A stretch of DNA of 53,532 nt from Niastella populi (GCF_002078015.1 NZ_LWBP01000215.1:1-53532), one strand, 5' to 3'; counted from the stretch's first letter, positions 7,503 to 17,007 are shown. Numbers and translations: made by a program. The notes: a model not told the origin generated them from the sequence alone.

Positions 7503-8690
7503 ATGCATCGCATTCAATATGGTATAGATGTGCTGTTGGCAAAGGAGCCGGCATGGAAGAGCCGAAACATTGGGCTGGTCACCAATCATGCCGCTACCAC
7601 CAACCGCTTTGTTCCATCGCGGGTGGCTTTACTGCAACAGGGTTTTACCATTGTGCAGTTATTCTCGCCCGAACATGGCCTCGATACTACCGGCGCCGAT
7701 GGGCATGCAATGAGTAACCAGGTTGACCCGCTTACCAGGTTGCCCGTAACCAGTTTGTATGGCGATAAACTGGCGCCAACACAGGCCGATGTGGCCGGCA
7801 TCGACCTGATGCTTTTTGACATACCCGATGTTGGCAGCCGCTTTTATACTTATTTATGGACCCTTTCGCATGTTATGCAGGCTTGTGCTGCCTATAATAT
7901 TCCATTGATCATTGCCGACAGGCCCAATCCGCTTTCAGGTAACCTGCAGCTTGCCGAGGGGCCTATACTCGATGAAACCAATTGCAGCAGTTTTATCGGG
8001 CGCTGGTCGATGCCTGTAAGGCATAGCTGTACCCTGGGTGAATTGGCCCGCTTTTTCAATGAGTCGAGGTCAATCAATTGTTCACTTGAAGTAATTCCCT
8101 GCGCGCGTTGGCAAAGAGATCAGTTCTTTCCCGGTTACGCGAATTCCTTTGTTCCGCTTTCTCCTGCTATCCCCGGTTTTGAATCAGCGCTTTTATATCC
8201 GGGCCTTTGTTTCCTCGAGGCAACGAATATAAGCGAGGGCAGGGGAACCGCTGTTCCTTTTCGCGTGGCCGGCGCGCCCTGGTTACAGGCCGGTACAACC
8301 GCACAGCTATTCAATATGATGATCGCAGGCATTAGCGGCAATGTACATGCGCGGCCGGTTGTATTTACGCCAACTGAAGGGAAGTATGCCGGGCAGTCGT
8401 GTAATGGAGTAATGCTGCATGTCGATGACTACCATTCATTTTTACCGGTAGCTGCCGGCTGGTTGCTTATCCGCCTTATAAAAGAACTGCATCCCGTTGA
8501 ATTCGCCTGGGCCGCATATCCTACTCATGTAAACCCTTCGGGCCAAAAGCACCTCGGGTTGCTTGCCGGTATTCAAAATGCTGAAGTTCTTTTTGAAACC
8601 GACCTGGATGATTTCGCTAAAAAATTACGAACATATACCGCCTCGGGCAACTGGCCGCAGTGTATTCAACCCTTCCTCATTTATTCGTAA
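7503..8690 (+). CDS. DUF1343/NamZ-like exo-beta-N-acetylmuramidase
   Basis: A 395-residue protein of the DUF1343 family, whose characterised members (NamZ, B. subtilis YbbC) release MurNAc from the non-reducing end of peptidoglycan fragments. Family hallmarks: GLVTNHAA (24-31), LFSPEHGL (53-60), LMLFDIPDVGSRFYTY, ADRPNPL, and the late GRGTAVPF and HVNPSGQKH blocks. Most relatives I know of carry a signal peptide; this one begins directly at the domain, so it may act in the cytoplasm on recycled muropeptides, or an upstream non-ATG start has been missed. It is a single gene on the plus strand between the AraC regulator and a T9SS protein. The family call is firm; the substrate is transferred from the family. 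Confidence 0.85.
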   Translation: MHRIQYGIDVLLAKEPAWKSRNIGLVTNHAATTNRFVPSRVALLQQGFTIVQLFSPEHGLDTTGADGHAMSNQVDPLTRLPVTSLYGDKLAPTQADVAGIDLMLFDIPDVGSRFYTYLWTLSHVMQACAAYNIPLIIADRPNPLSGNLQLAEGPILDETNCSSFIGRWSMPVRHSCTLGELARFFNESRSINCSLEVIPCARWQRDQFFPGYANSFVPLSPAIPGFESALLYPGLCFLEATNISEGRGTAVPFRVAGAPWLQAGTTAQLFNMMIAGISGNVHARPVVFTPTEGKYAGQSCNGVMLHVDDYHSFLPVAAGWLLIRLIKELHPVEFAWAAYPTHVNPSGQKHLGLLAGIQNAEVLFETDLDDFAKKLRTYTASGNWPQCIQPFLIYS

Positions 8691-8777
8691 GACCGGGAAT
8701 TCATAACAGTAATTTCATATTTCCTTAATACGATCATCATACGCCAACGGAATCTTTGCCGCAAATTAAATTAAGGC

Positions 8778-11297
8778 ATGATTAAAACGTTACGCGTCAC
8801 CTTCCTGTCGGGAGTGCTTTTGGTCTTTTTCTTCTCTTCCCGGGCGCAGATGCGCATTACAGAGTTTATGTATGATGCCGTTGATAAAGAGTTTATTGAA
8901 TTTACCAACGTCGGAAGTATCGCTGTAGATATGACCGGCTGGAGCTTTGACGATGATTCGAGGCTGGCAGGCACTGTTTCCCTGAGCGCTTTCGGTATCG
9001 TTCAGCCCGGCGAGTCGGTTATCCTTACTGAAAATGCTGCCGCTGCTTTTCGTACTGCCTGGGGTTTATGCAGCGGCGTAAAGATCATTGGCGGGTTAGC
9101 TACCAACCTCGGCCGTAACGATGAGATCAATTTATTCGATGGCAGCAATACGCTTGTTGACCGCCTTACTTTTGGCGATCAGAATTTTCCGGGAACCATT
9201 CGCACCCAAAATAAAAGCGGTTGGGTGAACCTTGCAGGCCTTGGCGCCAATACCATTGCATCCTGGACATTGTCGGCCGCAGCTGATGCAGAAGCCTCAT
9301 TTACCTCGCTCAATGGCGATATTGGCAGCCCGGGTAAAAGCACCAAAGCCACAGTGGTCTTTGATCCCTGCACCGTAATAGCCGGCGCACCTACCATCGT
9401 TATAAATACTACCGGCACAACCAATTTTATCGATGGCGGTGTAAGTAGTTCACCGGTTAGTCCTTTTGCGGTTAGCGGTGTTATTGGCGATGCAGGCGAT
9501 CCGGCCGGTACAATTGGGGTTGATTTTACCATTGGTGACGACGTTACACCTGTGGGCAGTCTGATCGTTTCTGTTCAAAGCAGTAACCAGACCGTTGTTC
9601 CTTCTGCCAACCTGGTGCTTACCGGTACTGGCGCAGACCGGAATCTGAAGATAACACCGGCTGCCGTTGGTTATTCAAACATTACACTTACCGTAAATGA
9701 TGGAACTAATAATACCTCTTATGTTATTTCATATGCCGCTTCTCAGTCGCCCGGTGCAACACCTGTCAGTTACTGGCATACCGGCATTGCTGATGCGTCG
9801 GCTGCAATTGCACTCGATGACGACTATATGATCGTTGTAAATGATGAAAGCAACCTGTTCTATGTTTACGATCGTAAAAAAAGCGGCCTGCCTGTTACAA
9901 CCTTCGATTTCAACCAGGGCAATTTATTATCGCTTACCGATGGTTCTGCCGGTAACTGGAAAGAGGTTGATGTGGAAGCCGGGGTAAAAAGTATGGCTAC
10001 CGCCGGAAAAATATACTGGCTGGGCTCTATGAGCAACAGTTCCGGCTTTAACCATAAACCCAACCGCGACCGCCTGTTTGCCGTTACTGTGAGCGGAACC
10101 GGCAGCGCTACTGCTTTTTCCCATTCAGGTAATTATAACAATCTTCGCCAGCAGCTGATCAATTGGGGCGACGCCAACGGATATAACTTCTCTGCTGCTG
10201 CTGCCGATGGGAAGGATGCCAAAACCATCGACGGGTTCAATGTGGAAGGAATGGTGTTCGGTCCGGATAATTCAACTTTGTACATAGGCTTTCGTGCGCC
10301 ATTGGTTCCCACCGGCAGCCGCACAAAAGCGGTTATTGCGCCTGTTTCAGACTTTGAAACCTGGTTCAACAATGGCGCGCCGGCCGGTAACCCTTCTATA
10401 GGCGCTCCTATAGAACTGGACCTTGGCGGCCGCGGTATCAGGGATATGATCCGTTTGTCGAATGGTATGTATATAATAATTGCCGGCAGTTATGATGATG
10501 CGGCAATGGGGGCAATATATTCCTGGAACGGCGCTGCCGCTACCGCTCCTGATCTTATTCCCTCGTTCAATATCGGCACGCTGAATGTGGAAGGCGTGTT
10601 GCCGGTGAATATCAGCGGGGCGCTGGCTACAGACAGGTTGCAGGTGATCAGCGATAATGGCGACAATATGTATTATGCCGATGCTACCGTTGCGAAAGAC
10701 CTGCCGCAGGATAATTTCAAAAAGTTTAGCTCGGATATTATCATTTCTTCTGCCGGCAGTGTGCTGCCTGTAACGTTTGAATACTTTGTTGCCAACAAAC
10801 ACGGAAAAGCAGTTGTGCTTAACTGGAAGAATGCACAAAGTGATATGGTGGAGCGGTTCGAGATCCTTCGTTCTGCCAATGGCAGCGATTTCTCTTCTAT
10901 CGGTTCTGTATCTGCGGCAACCGCGCAAACAATGTATGCTTTTACCGATAATACCATTACCGGTAGTGGTAAATTATACTATCGCATCCGCGCCATTGAG
11001 CATGGCGGAGCCACTACTTTAACCACTGTACGTTATGTCGACTTCGGCTCATTGCTGCCATTGATAACTATCTATCCGAACCCGGTTGCCGGCAACAGGT
11101 TTTCGGTAGTAGTGAATAGTGCAGGGGCAAAAACCATCAAGGTATTTGGCAGTAATGGAAACCTGTTCCGCCAATTCAATCTGAACGAACAGGTAACTGA
11201 TATTTCAACTTCGGGCTGGCCTGCAGGCTGGTACCTCGTCAATATAAAAACCGCAGCCGGAGCTGCTGCAACTTATAAACTGATCGTACCCCGGTAA
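8778..11297 (+). CDS. Secreted lamin-tail-domain protein with T9SS C-terminal sorting domain
   Basis: An 839-residue exported protein. A signal peptide occupies about residues 1-23 (hydrophobic core VLLVFFFSS, then RAQ). A lamin-tail (LTD) domain follows, beginning MRITEFMYDAVDKEFIEFTN and extending to about 140. A beta-rich, Thr/Gly-rich Ig-like stretch (about 190-325) leads to a beta-propeller-like region resembling DUF3616 (about 335-645). A short fibronectin-like segment (VVLNWKNAQSD) and a type A T9SS sorting domain (TIYPNPVAGNRF to the end) close the protein. The sorting domain implies outer-membrane secretion and surface attachment or release by the gliding-type T9SS. LTD proteins often accompany nucleases or phosphatases; I see no catalytic motif here. 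Confidence 0.85.
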   Translation: MIKTLRVTFLSGVLLVFFFSSRAQMRITEFMYDAVDKEFIEFTNVGSIAVDMTGWSFDDDSRLAGTVSLSAFGIVQPGESVILTENAAAAFRTAWGLCSGVKIIGGLATNLGRNDEINLFDGSNTLVDRLTFGDQNFPGTIRTQNKSGWVNLAGLGANTIASWTLSAAADAEASFTSLNGDIGSPGKSTKATVVFDPCTVIAGAPTIVINTTGTTNFIDGGVSSSPVSPFAVSGVIGDAGDPAGTIGVDFTIGDDVTPVGSLIVSVQSSNQTVVPSANLVLTGTGADRNLKITPAAVGYSNITLTVNDGTNNTSYVISYAASQSPGATPVSYWHTGIADASAAIALDDDYMIVVNDESNLFYVYDRKKSGLPVTTFDFNQGNLLSLTDGSAGNWKEVDVEAGVKSMATAGKIYWLGSMSNSSGFNHKPNRDRLFAVTVSGTGSATAFSHSGNYNNLRQQLINWGDANGYNFSAAAADGKDAKTIDGFNVEGMVFGPDNSTLYIGFRAPLVPTGSRTKAVIAPVSDFETWFNNGAPAGNPSIGAPIELDLGGRGIRDMIRLSNGMYIIIAGSYDDAAMGAIYSWNGAAATAPDLIPSFNIGTLNVEGVLPVNISGALATDRLQVISDNGDNMYYADATVAKDLPQDNFKKFSSDIIISSAGSVLPVTFEYFVANKHGKAVVLNWKNAQSDMVERFEILRSANGSDFSSIGSVSAATAQTMYAFTDNTITGSGKLYYRIRAIEHGGATTLTTVRYVDFGSLLPLITIYPNPVAGNRFSVVVNSAGAKTIKVFGSNGNLFRQFNLNEQVTDISTSGWPAGWYLVNIKTAAGAAATYKLIVPR

Positions 11298-11323
11298 CTG
11301 TTGATAATTGATAAGTTTATGAA

Positions 11324-11362
11324 AAAGGTCCTCCCGGTTGTTCGGGAGGACCTTTTTTTATG
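11324..11362. terminator. Strong bidirectional terminator
   Basis: A 13-bp perfect stem, AAAGGTCCTCCCG (11324-11336) with CGGGAGGACCTTT (11343-11355), a 6-nt loop, and A/T runs on both sides. It serves the converging genes ending at 11297 and 11381. Confidence 0.9.
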
Positions 11363-11380
11363 ATAGCGTAACGCGGGCGA

Positions 11381-12388
11381 TCAGTCAAAGCTTGAAACAC
11401 GCAGTTTCTTTCCCTTATCGGTAAAAGAGTTCCCTTTTTCATTGAGGGTTCGTTGTTGTGTTTGCTCATCGCTCATGAGTTTATCCATGTATGCATTTAC
11501 AACGGCAGGGGAGGCGGTAACCGGTTTGCCGTTGAGAATGGCTTCAGTTGCATAAGAGTGCAGCAGGCTTTCGTATTGCTGTATGAACAGGTCGTGGGTG
11601 GCAAACATATCGCAGCCAAGTACTTTGTTACCTGAAACTACTACCACACCGATCACTGAAGCATCTGTGGCGAATTTCGTTTTAAAGAATGCCAGGTATT
11701 TATTCAGCTTTTGGGTGAACGCTGCAGAGGTGGTCAATGCAGTATATGTTTTCGTGCTGGTGGTGGTTTTATTGCTGGTATTTATTTCGTCAACCTTCTG
11801 CCATACCTTGCTCTGGTCTTTTTCTTTTTCCACCACTTTTCTCAGGCCCATACTGCCTTTGTTATAATAGCCGTTGAATGCGGCCGGGGCGGCTGACCGG
11901 CTTTGAGCGGCGGGTGCGTAATTGCGGTTTGAATAGTGAGCGCTGCTGCTGCCCGCTGACCAGCGGCCGGCTTCAACGCAAAATACGGGCAGGTCTTTCT
12001 TGCCGCTTTTAGGGTTAAGCAGCAGGTCTTTGTTGATGATCCTGTCCTGCTTACCGCCTTTAACCACATCACCGGTAATAACTATAATGGTATCGTTCGA
12101 AACGTTTTCGATCTTAAGTGAGTTTACTTCGCCGCTGTTGCTGTTCTCGGTGATCTTCACCTTTTTCTTGGCAATGGCATCCTGCAGGGTCATGTACCTG
12201 CCGATGCCTTTGAACTCATTGGTAAAGCTTTGTTTGGCGTGAATGGGATACAGTCGAAGGTTATCATAAGTAAAGCTTTGAGCGGAGGGAACTGTTTCCA
12301 GGTAATTAACCTGCAGGTTCTTGTAGGTGTATTGCGAAAAGGCAATACAGGGCTGGGCCAGTAATATGGCCAGGTAAAGCTGTTTCAT
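11381..12388 (-). CDS. Exported ARPP-1 (DUF6569) domain protein
   Basis: A 335-residue protein with a signal peptide (about 1-18, ending CIAFSQ). The central block, LQDAIAKKKVKITE, then VSNDTIIVITGDVVKGGKQDR and PVFCVEAGRW, is the pattern I associate with the ARPP-1/DUF6569 family. No catalytic activity is established for it to my knowledge. A Ser/Ala/Tyr-rich linker (about 145-175) carries no clear motif. The C-terminal half is helical with VIGVVVVSGNKVLGCDMF, a second conserved-looking strand pair. The protein is probably periplasmic. It converges on the T9SS gene across a shared terminator; a 590-bp gap lies upstream. Confidence 0.75.
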   Translation of the reverse strand: MKQLYLAILLAQPCIAFSQYTYKNLQVNYLETVPSAQSFTYDNLRLYPIHAKQSFTNEFKGIGRYMTLQDAIAKKKVKITENSNSGEVNSLKIENVSNDTIIVITGDVVKGGKQDRIINKDLLLNPKSGKKDLPVFCVEAGRWSAGSSSAHYSNRNYAPAAQSRSAAPAAFNGYYNKGSMGLRKVVEKEKDQSKVWQKVDEINTSNKTTTSTKTYTALTTSAAFTQKLNKYLAFFKTKFATDASVIGVVVVSGNKVLGCDMFATHDLFIQQYESLLHSYATEAILNGKPVTASPAVVNAYMDKLMSDEQTQQRTLNEKGNSFTDKGKKLRVSSFD

Positions 12389-12979
12389 ATTTCAGGAGGT
12401 TTGTTATAGGATGCCCGGCCGGCGGGCACTGCATAAAAGAAGCCGTAAATGTTTTGTTAAAGGAACCGGATTCGTAATTATACGATGATGGTAAGTCGCG
12501 TAGAGTAAGAAATTACAGGTGTAAAAATTTACTGTAAAGAAAGAGTAGAAATGCATTACAGTTGGAATGTAATTTGTATAGTAAGGTGCAGGATATTCAA
12601 AGGATATTGGATTTAACCGGGGGCGTTATTTTTATCAGCCCCCTCTTTTAAAACTCATTATCCTTTCAAAATATATACATGCTTACTTCCTGGATCCGTA
12701 CCCGCATCATGCATACACCCTGGTTAACTTAATGTATGATGTAAGAACCGTTTTTTTATTATCGGCAATGCAAAAGGCAACATGGGATCTATTCCCATGA
12801 AATTGCTATTTTAGTATATTCTCACGCTAAACAATCCCCGCAGCGGAATTTCCATATTATTTAAATACTGCTACAGAAATGCTCTTATTGTAATAAAAAT
12901 AAAAAGGCTTCGGCACACCGGCCGCTGTTGATTAAATAATTTAGGTGTAATTGTTTTTTATAACGGTTAAACCTATGCC
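12389..12979. other. 590-bp gap with an orphan terminator
   Basis: No convincing protein-coding frame. The interval contains the hairpin at 12619-12650 (listed separately) and several AT-rich stretches before the small gene at 12980, including ATTGTTTTTTATAA near 12950 that may belong to its promoter. A small untranslated RNA ending at the hairpin is possible. Confidence 0.5.
12619..12650 (+). terminator. Orphan terminator hairpin
   Basis: GGGGGC (12619-12624) and GCCCCC (12638-12643) enclose a 13-nt AT-rich loop and are followed by TCTTTT. No gene on the plus strand ends nearby, so it may end a small RNA transcribed across 12400-12620. Confidence 0.5.
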
Positions 12980-13210
12980 ATGGCTTATTTTATCGTAACG
13001 GTGAAAGAGAGTAAAACAGGCGCCAAACGGCGCAGAAAGCTGGTGGTTACTTCAAAAAACAAACCCCAGGCAATGATCTCCATTCAGGACTTGTGCCGCG
13101 GAACAGGGTTTACGCCTGATTATAAAACGGTAAGTGAGATCAGCGGTAACCGGTATTTTAAAATTGTAGGAACCTTGCTGGGGCGGCGGGTTAACAAACC
13201 GGCGGCATGA
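12980..13210 (+). CDS. Small basic hypothetical protein
   Basis: A 76-residue, strongly basic protein (KESKTGAKRRRKL near the N-terminus, GRRVNKP at the end) without signal peptide or membrane segment. I do not recognise a family. The sequence alternates beta-like stretches (AYFIVTVKES, KLVVTSKN, RYFKIVGTLLG) with one helix, so it may be a small folded domain. Codon use resembles its neighbours and it ends just before a well-formed terminator, which supports expression. An overlapping ATG five bases upstream is out of frame. Confidence 0.6.
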   Translation: MAYFIVTVKESKTGAKRRRKLVVTSKNKPQAMISIQDLCRGTGFTPDYKTVSEISGNRYFKIVGTLLGRRVNKPAA

Positions 13211-13222
13211 GAAAGCTCAGGT

Positions 13223-13257
13223 AAAGAAGGAATCCGTACCGGTGGGATCCCTTCTTT
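13223..13257. terminator. Bidirectional terminator
   Basis: AAAGAAGGaATCC (13223-13235) pairs with GGATcCCTTCTTT (13245-13257) with one mismatch. It lies between the small basic gene and the converging PI-PLC gene. Confidence 0.75.
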
Positions 13258-13270
13258 AAATTTTGATAAC

Positions 13271-14251
13271 TTAAAAGTTCGTTTGTGCAATAAGGGCCGC
13301 TTTATTTGCATCTGAGAAATCCATTGGGATGATGCCAAACCTCCCTTGTGTATTTGTTGTAAAGTAAGAAGTGATCCGTGGGTTTATATTATTTGATACG
13401 GTTGTAATACTGGGGATATTAAATATAAGTGATCTATATCCGCTGGTAAAGTTTATAAACAGGGTTGTGCTGTTACCGTTTTTGGCTTCCGTTAAAAGGT
13501 TGGTTACGTTCGTCCATTTATTATTATTATCCGGAACAACATAATTGTCCTGCACCCGCAACTGCGATTCGCTGTTATTGATCGTAAAGGTGGTATTATC
13601 GGCCCAGTTGGTAGCAGCAATACCTTTGGGAGTGCTTGTGGCGCCGAATCTTCTTACTAAAACAATCTTACCCCTTACAGCGCCCAGGGCCGGGATGGTG
13701 GCGCCGAGATACCAGCGTGATGGATTTTTTTGTGTGTAGGTGTTAAAGGTTTGTTCAAAACTGCGGGTGTTATTGGATGGATCGTATTCTTCTTTAACAC
13801 ACATGATAATGCATTCGCCGGGGTTGCTGGTTAAAAAAGAAATGCAGGCATTTATTACATCATCAAAGTTCAGGTTTTGATATATTGATCCATGATGAAT
13901 GGCAAAGGCATTGTCGATATGCCGGCACCTGATATCGAGAAAACGGATCCCTGCATTTAATTGTTCGGCGATGGTCAGTGACTGACACCGGGCTGTACCC
14001 GAAATTGGTTCATAACTGGCGCCTGCATCGTGCGACCCGGGAATTGATAATTGAGAAAGCAGGTAACTGTCGGGCAGTGATTGCATCCAGCTGGTAGCGC
14101 TGAAGGCGGTTGCAGCGATCCTGGCCTGTGGGGCAGCTGAAACCTGATCGTCGCTTGTAACAGGTTCATGCTGCAGGTCTTTTTTACAACCGATCAATGA
14201 AAGTGAACATGTTGAAATAAAAAGTAATAAATACCGGAATTGTTTTTTCAT
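13271..14251 (-). CDS. Phosphatidylinositol-specific phospholipase C, lipoprotein
   Basis: A 326-residue PI-PLC X-domain protein. The N-terminus is a lipoprotein signal with lipobox LIGC (Cys22), so the enzyme is anchored in the envelope. The two catalytic histidines of the family appear as His74 in SIPGSHDAG and His119 or His120 in FAIHHGS; GIRFLDIR supplies the conserved basic/acidic residues between them. FTSGYRS and the final DFSDANKAALI block fit bacterial PI-PLCs. It should cleave PI, or GPI-like lipids, to cyclic inositol phosphate and diacylglycerol. Inositol lipids and sphingolipids occur in some Bacteroidota, so the substrate could be self or foreign. It stands alone, converging on the small gene at 12980. 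Confidence 0.88.
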   Translation of the reverse strand: MKKQFRYLLLFISTCSLSLIGCKKDLQHEPVTSDDQVSAAPQARIAATAFSATSWMQSLPDSYLLSQLSIPGSHDAGASYEPISGTARCQSLTIAEQLNAGIRFLDIRCRHIDNAFAIHHGSIYQNLNFDDVINACISFLTSNPGECIIMCVKEEYDPSNNTRSFEQTFNTYTQKNPSRWYLGATIPALGAVRGKIVLVRRFGATSTPKGIAATNWADNTTFTINNSESQLRVQDNYVVPDNNNKWTNVTNLLTEAKNGNSTTLFINFTSGYRSLIFNIPSITTVSNNINPRITSYFTTNTQGRFGIIPMDFSDANKAALIAQTNF

Positions 14252-14406
14252 AATTAGGTTTATGAATAAAGACGAATGGCCGGATCAATATAACTATTGC
14301 AGGGAGCCGATTAATAATTAGATAATATTTTAATCAGGTTGAATAAATAAAGTGTATGATAATATTCAACCTCTTGATCTTCGACAAATAACTGGTAACA
14401 AAAGAA

Positions 14407-14437
14407 AGTCCCGTTTCAGCTTAACCGAAACGGGACT
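14407..14437 (-). terminator. Terminator of the aminotransferase gene
   Basis: An 11-bp perfect stem AGTCCCGTTTC (14407-14417) with GAAACGGGACT (14427-14437), 9-nt loop, followed on the minus strand by TTCTTTTGTT. It lies just after the stop codon at 14456. Confidence 0.88.
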
Positions 14438-14455
14438 CAACATATATCAATTCAA

Positions 14456-15649
14456 TTACTTCTTTCCTGGGTATACCTTCAATGCTTCCCGCAAACAGTC
14501 CATGGCATTGTTGAGGTCATTTACATTCAGCACATACGCTAACCGAACTTCGTTTTTGCCCAGTCCCGGTGTTCCATAAAAACCGGTTGCCGGGGCAAGC
14601 ATCACCGTTTGGCCGTTCCAGGAAAACGATTCAAGCAGCCACTGGCAGAACTTATCGGCATCATCGATGGGTAAACGCGCTATGGCATAAAAAGCGCCAC
14701 CGGGGTTCGGACAGGTAACCCCTTCCATTTCATTCAACCGTTTTACCAGCACGTCGCGGCGTTTTTTGTATTCCGCTTTTGTTGCATCGAAATAATTGTC
14801 GGGCAGGTCTACCGCTGCTTCACCCAGTATTTGAGCAAATGAAGGCGGGCTCAGCCTGGCCTGTGCAAATTTCAATACGCTATCGAGCACCTGTTTATTC
14901 TTTGTTACCAGTGCGCCAATGCGGCCGCCACAGGCGCTGTATCTTTTGGATATGGTATCCATCAAAACAACATGGTCTTCGATGCCGGCCAGTTGCATGG
15001 CGCTGATGGGGTCGCCGTTATAGCAAAACTCGCGGTACGCTTCATCGGAGAACAGGTACAGGTTGTGTTTTTGAACGATCTGTTTCAGCGTTTCCATTTC
15101 TTCCCGGCTATATAAATAACCGGTAGGGTTATTGGGATTGCAAATGAGGATCGCTTTGGTTCTGGGAGTTACCAGTTCCTCGAAGGCGGAAATAGGCGGC
15201 AACGCAAAACCACTTTCAATGTGTGAGGTAACCGGCACTACCTTAACGCCGGCAGCAACGGCAAAACCATTATAATTGGCGTAAAAAGGCTCGGGTATAA
15301 TAACTTCATCACCCGCATCGAGGCAGGCCATAAAGCCAAATAAAATGGCCTCGGAACCACCGGTGGTTACTATGATCTGGGTATGGTCTACTTCAATACC
15401 TGATTTTTTATAATACTGAACGAGTTTACGGCGATAACTTTCATTCCCCGCGCTGTGACTGTATTCAAGCACCTTGAAATCGGCATGACGCACGGCATTC
15501 AGAATTGGCTCTGGCGTTTCAATATCGGGCTGGCCGATATTAAGATGATATACCTTTAAACCCTTCTTTTTGGCGGCTTCAGCATAAGGCACCAGCTTAC
15601 GAATAGGTGATGGCGGCATCAACTGGCCGCGACTACTAAGTGTTAGCAT
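14456..15649 (-). CDS. Class I/II pyridoxal-phosphate aminotransferase (AspC-like)
   Basis: A 397-residue fold-type I PLP enzyme. The Schiff-base lysine is Lys235 in DTISKRYSACGGRIG. NPNNPTG (171-177) and SDEAYREF (201-208) carry the Asn and Asp/Tyr that contact PLP, and Arg near 243 binds the cofactor phosphate. GQPDIETP (39-46) is the N-terminal substrate motif. The C-terminal half includes GGAFYAIARLP and the substrate-arginine region ENEVRLAYV-like (KNEVRLAYV). It probably transaminates aspartate or aromatic or branched amino acids with 2-oxoglutarate; specificity is not readable. It is monocistronic on the minus strand with its own terminator. Confidence 0.88.
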   Translation of the reverse strand: MLTLSSRGQLMPPSPIRKLVPYAEAAKKKGLKVYHLNIGQPDIETPEPILNAVRHADFKVLEYSHSAGNESYRRKLVQYYKKSGIEVDHTQIIVTTGGSEAILFGFMACLDAGDEVIIPEPFYANYNGFAVAAGVKVVPVTSHIESGFALPPISAFEELVTPRTKAILICNPNNPTGYLYSREEMETLKQIVQKHNLYLFSDEAYREFCYNGDPISAMQLAGIEDHVVLMDTISKRYSACGGRIGALVTKNKQVLDSVLKFAQARLSPPSFAQILGEAAVDLPDNYFDATKAEYKKRRDVLVKRLNEMEGVTCPNPGGAFYAIARLPIDDADKFCQWLLESFSWNGQTVMLAPATGFYGTPGLGKNEVRLAYVLNVNDLNNAMDCLREALKVYPGKK

Positions 15650-15820
15650 TTCGCAAATATAGGGTACTGGTTTTATGTTCTAAATGCTTTGTTTCTGATT
15701 GAGAATGTGGTATTTACATAAAATACTGCTCTGGTAGACTGGTTTGTTTAAGGGCACATGAAAGTCAATAGTTTATAACCAGCAAAACAATGCATAAACA
15801 ACAATGGGTTCAAAAAAAAA

Positions 15821-15844
15821 TCCTCACAGCTTTCGCCGTGAGGA
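15821..15844 (-). terminator. Terminator of the DUF1573 pair
   Basis: TCCTCACAGC (15821-15830) pairs with GCCGTGAGGA (15835-15844) with one mismatch around a TTTC loop; a run of nine T residues follows on the minus strand. Confidence 0.88.
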
Positions 15845-15883
15845 CCATTATTTTCATTGATCATTACTTCAGATCGTGTTGGA

Positions 15884-16330
15884 TTATCCTTTTTTGTTAC
15901 CTTTTTCTTTTTCGAATTTGGCATAATCCTCAGCATTCAGCACTTCACCAGTAATTTTCAATTCCATAGGCTGATCTACCCCGGCTACTTTTATATATAT
16001 TATCTTATTGAAGGGGCCGGCGGCCGCCGCATTGAAACCAGCAGTGATCTTGTCTTCTTTACCTTTTCCTACAGGAGCTTCGGGTTTAACAGGAGTAGTG
16101 CAACCACATGAAGCAGTAGCTGATTCAATAACAACGGGTTTATCGCTGATGTTGGTGAATACGAAATTGTATGTTACGGGCGAGTTTTGTTTAATTTTTC
16201 CAAAATCGTGTGATAACTCTTTGAATTTAACATAGCTGGAGGCCTTTACAACGGTTGCAGCAGGAGCAGTCTGGGCAAATACACCGGCAGTCACGAGCAA
16301 TGCTGCAAATGCTAGTACAAAACTTTTCAT
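15884..16330 (-). CDS. DUF1573 domain exported protein (distal copy)
   Basis: A 148-residue protein with a signal peptide (about 1-20, GVFAQ end) and one DUF1573 domain: FKELSHDFGKIKQNSPVTYNF, then ESATASCGCTTP and a late beta-strand. DUF1573 folds as an Ig-like ASPM/SPD-2-type domain and is abundant in Bacteroidota; its role is unknown, possibly envelope assembly. The SCGCTTP motif gives two closely spaced cysteines, a plausible disulfide or metal site. It lies 13 bp downstream of a paralogue (16344-16793) with the same layout, so the two form an operon with a shared terminator. A Lys/Glu-rich tail ends the protein. Confidence 0.85.
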   Translation of the reverse strand: MKSFVLAFAALLVTAGVFAQTAPAATVVKASSYVKFKELSHDFGKIKQNSPVTYNFVFTNISDKPVVIESATASCGCTTPVKPEAPVGKGKEDKITAGFNAAAAGPFNKIIYIKVAGVDQPMELKITGEVLNAEDYAKFEKEKGNKKG

Positions 16331-16343
16331 GTGTTTATGTTTT

Positions 16344-16793
16344 TTAATTGTTTTTCAATATTGATAAAGACGCATTTACAGGTGCTGAGGTTGTAGGCGC
16401 TTTATAAACTGATCCTGAAATGGTCAATACTTTGGCTTGTAAGTGATTATAATTAATGGTTATCGTTTTTGTAAAATCACCTTCGGCTGCTGCATTGTAG
16501 CCGACCTTTATGGTTGTGGAAGCGCCTGGTTGAATAGGCTCTTTCGTCCATTCGGGTGTGGTACAACCGCATGATGCCTGCACGTTTTCCAGCATTAAAG
16601 GTGCTGAACCAATATTCACGATCTCAAAATTATGGGTTACCGGGCGTCCCTGCTGAATTTTTCCAAAATTGTAAGAGGTTTCCTTTAACTGCAATACTTC
16701 TGCAGGTTTAGCTGTAGGTGTATTTGCAGCGGTTTGGGCCTTTGCAATAGATCCAAAGGCGGCGAAACAGGCCAGGAACAATAATTTTTTCAT
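16344..16793 (-). CDS. DUF1573 domain exported protein (proximal copy)
   Basis: A 149-residue paralogue of the gene downstream. The start is taken at 16793, where MKKLLFLACFAAFGS begins a signal peptide; the frame opens nine bases earlier but those residues (MYD) would spoil the signal. The DUF1573 domain shows LKETSYNFGKIQQGRPVTHNF, SCGCTTPEW and YNAAAEGDFTK. Both copies keep the CGC pair. Being first in the pair, it probably carries the promoter in the 200-bp gap to the divergent E1 gene. Molecular function is unknown. Confidence 0.84.
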   Translation of the reverse strand: MKKLLFLACFAAFGSIAKAQTAANTPTAKPAEVLQLKETSYNFGKIQQGRPVTHNFEIVNIGSAPLMLENVQASCGCTTPEWTKEPIQPGASTTIKVGYNAAAEGDFTKTITINYNHLQAKVLTISGSVYKAPTTSAPVNASLSILKNN

Positions 16794-17007
16794 ATCGTAC
16801 AAAAATTAAGGTTTTAGGTTATCGTAAGCTAAGCTACATAATATCCCGCGAATTTCCGAGGTGTAAACTGGTCACAACTCACATCAGTGGGTATAACGTA
16901 TCTATGCCTAACTTGTTCAAAATTACATTTTTAACGGCCTAGAAGCCAATTAATTTTCATGCTAATGACATTTTTTTAACAACCCCGCAAAATGGCATTA
17001 ATATTAA

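Noticed and set aside
10347-10928. 193-residue minus-strand frame
   Set aside because: Lies inside the T9SS gene in antisense; a shadow of its codon bias.
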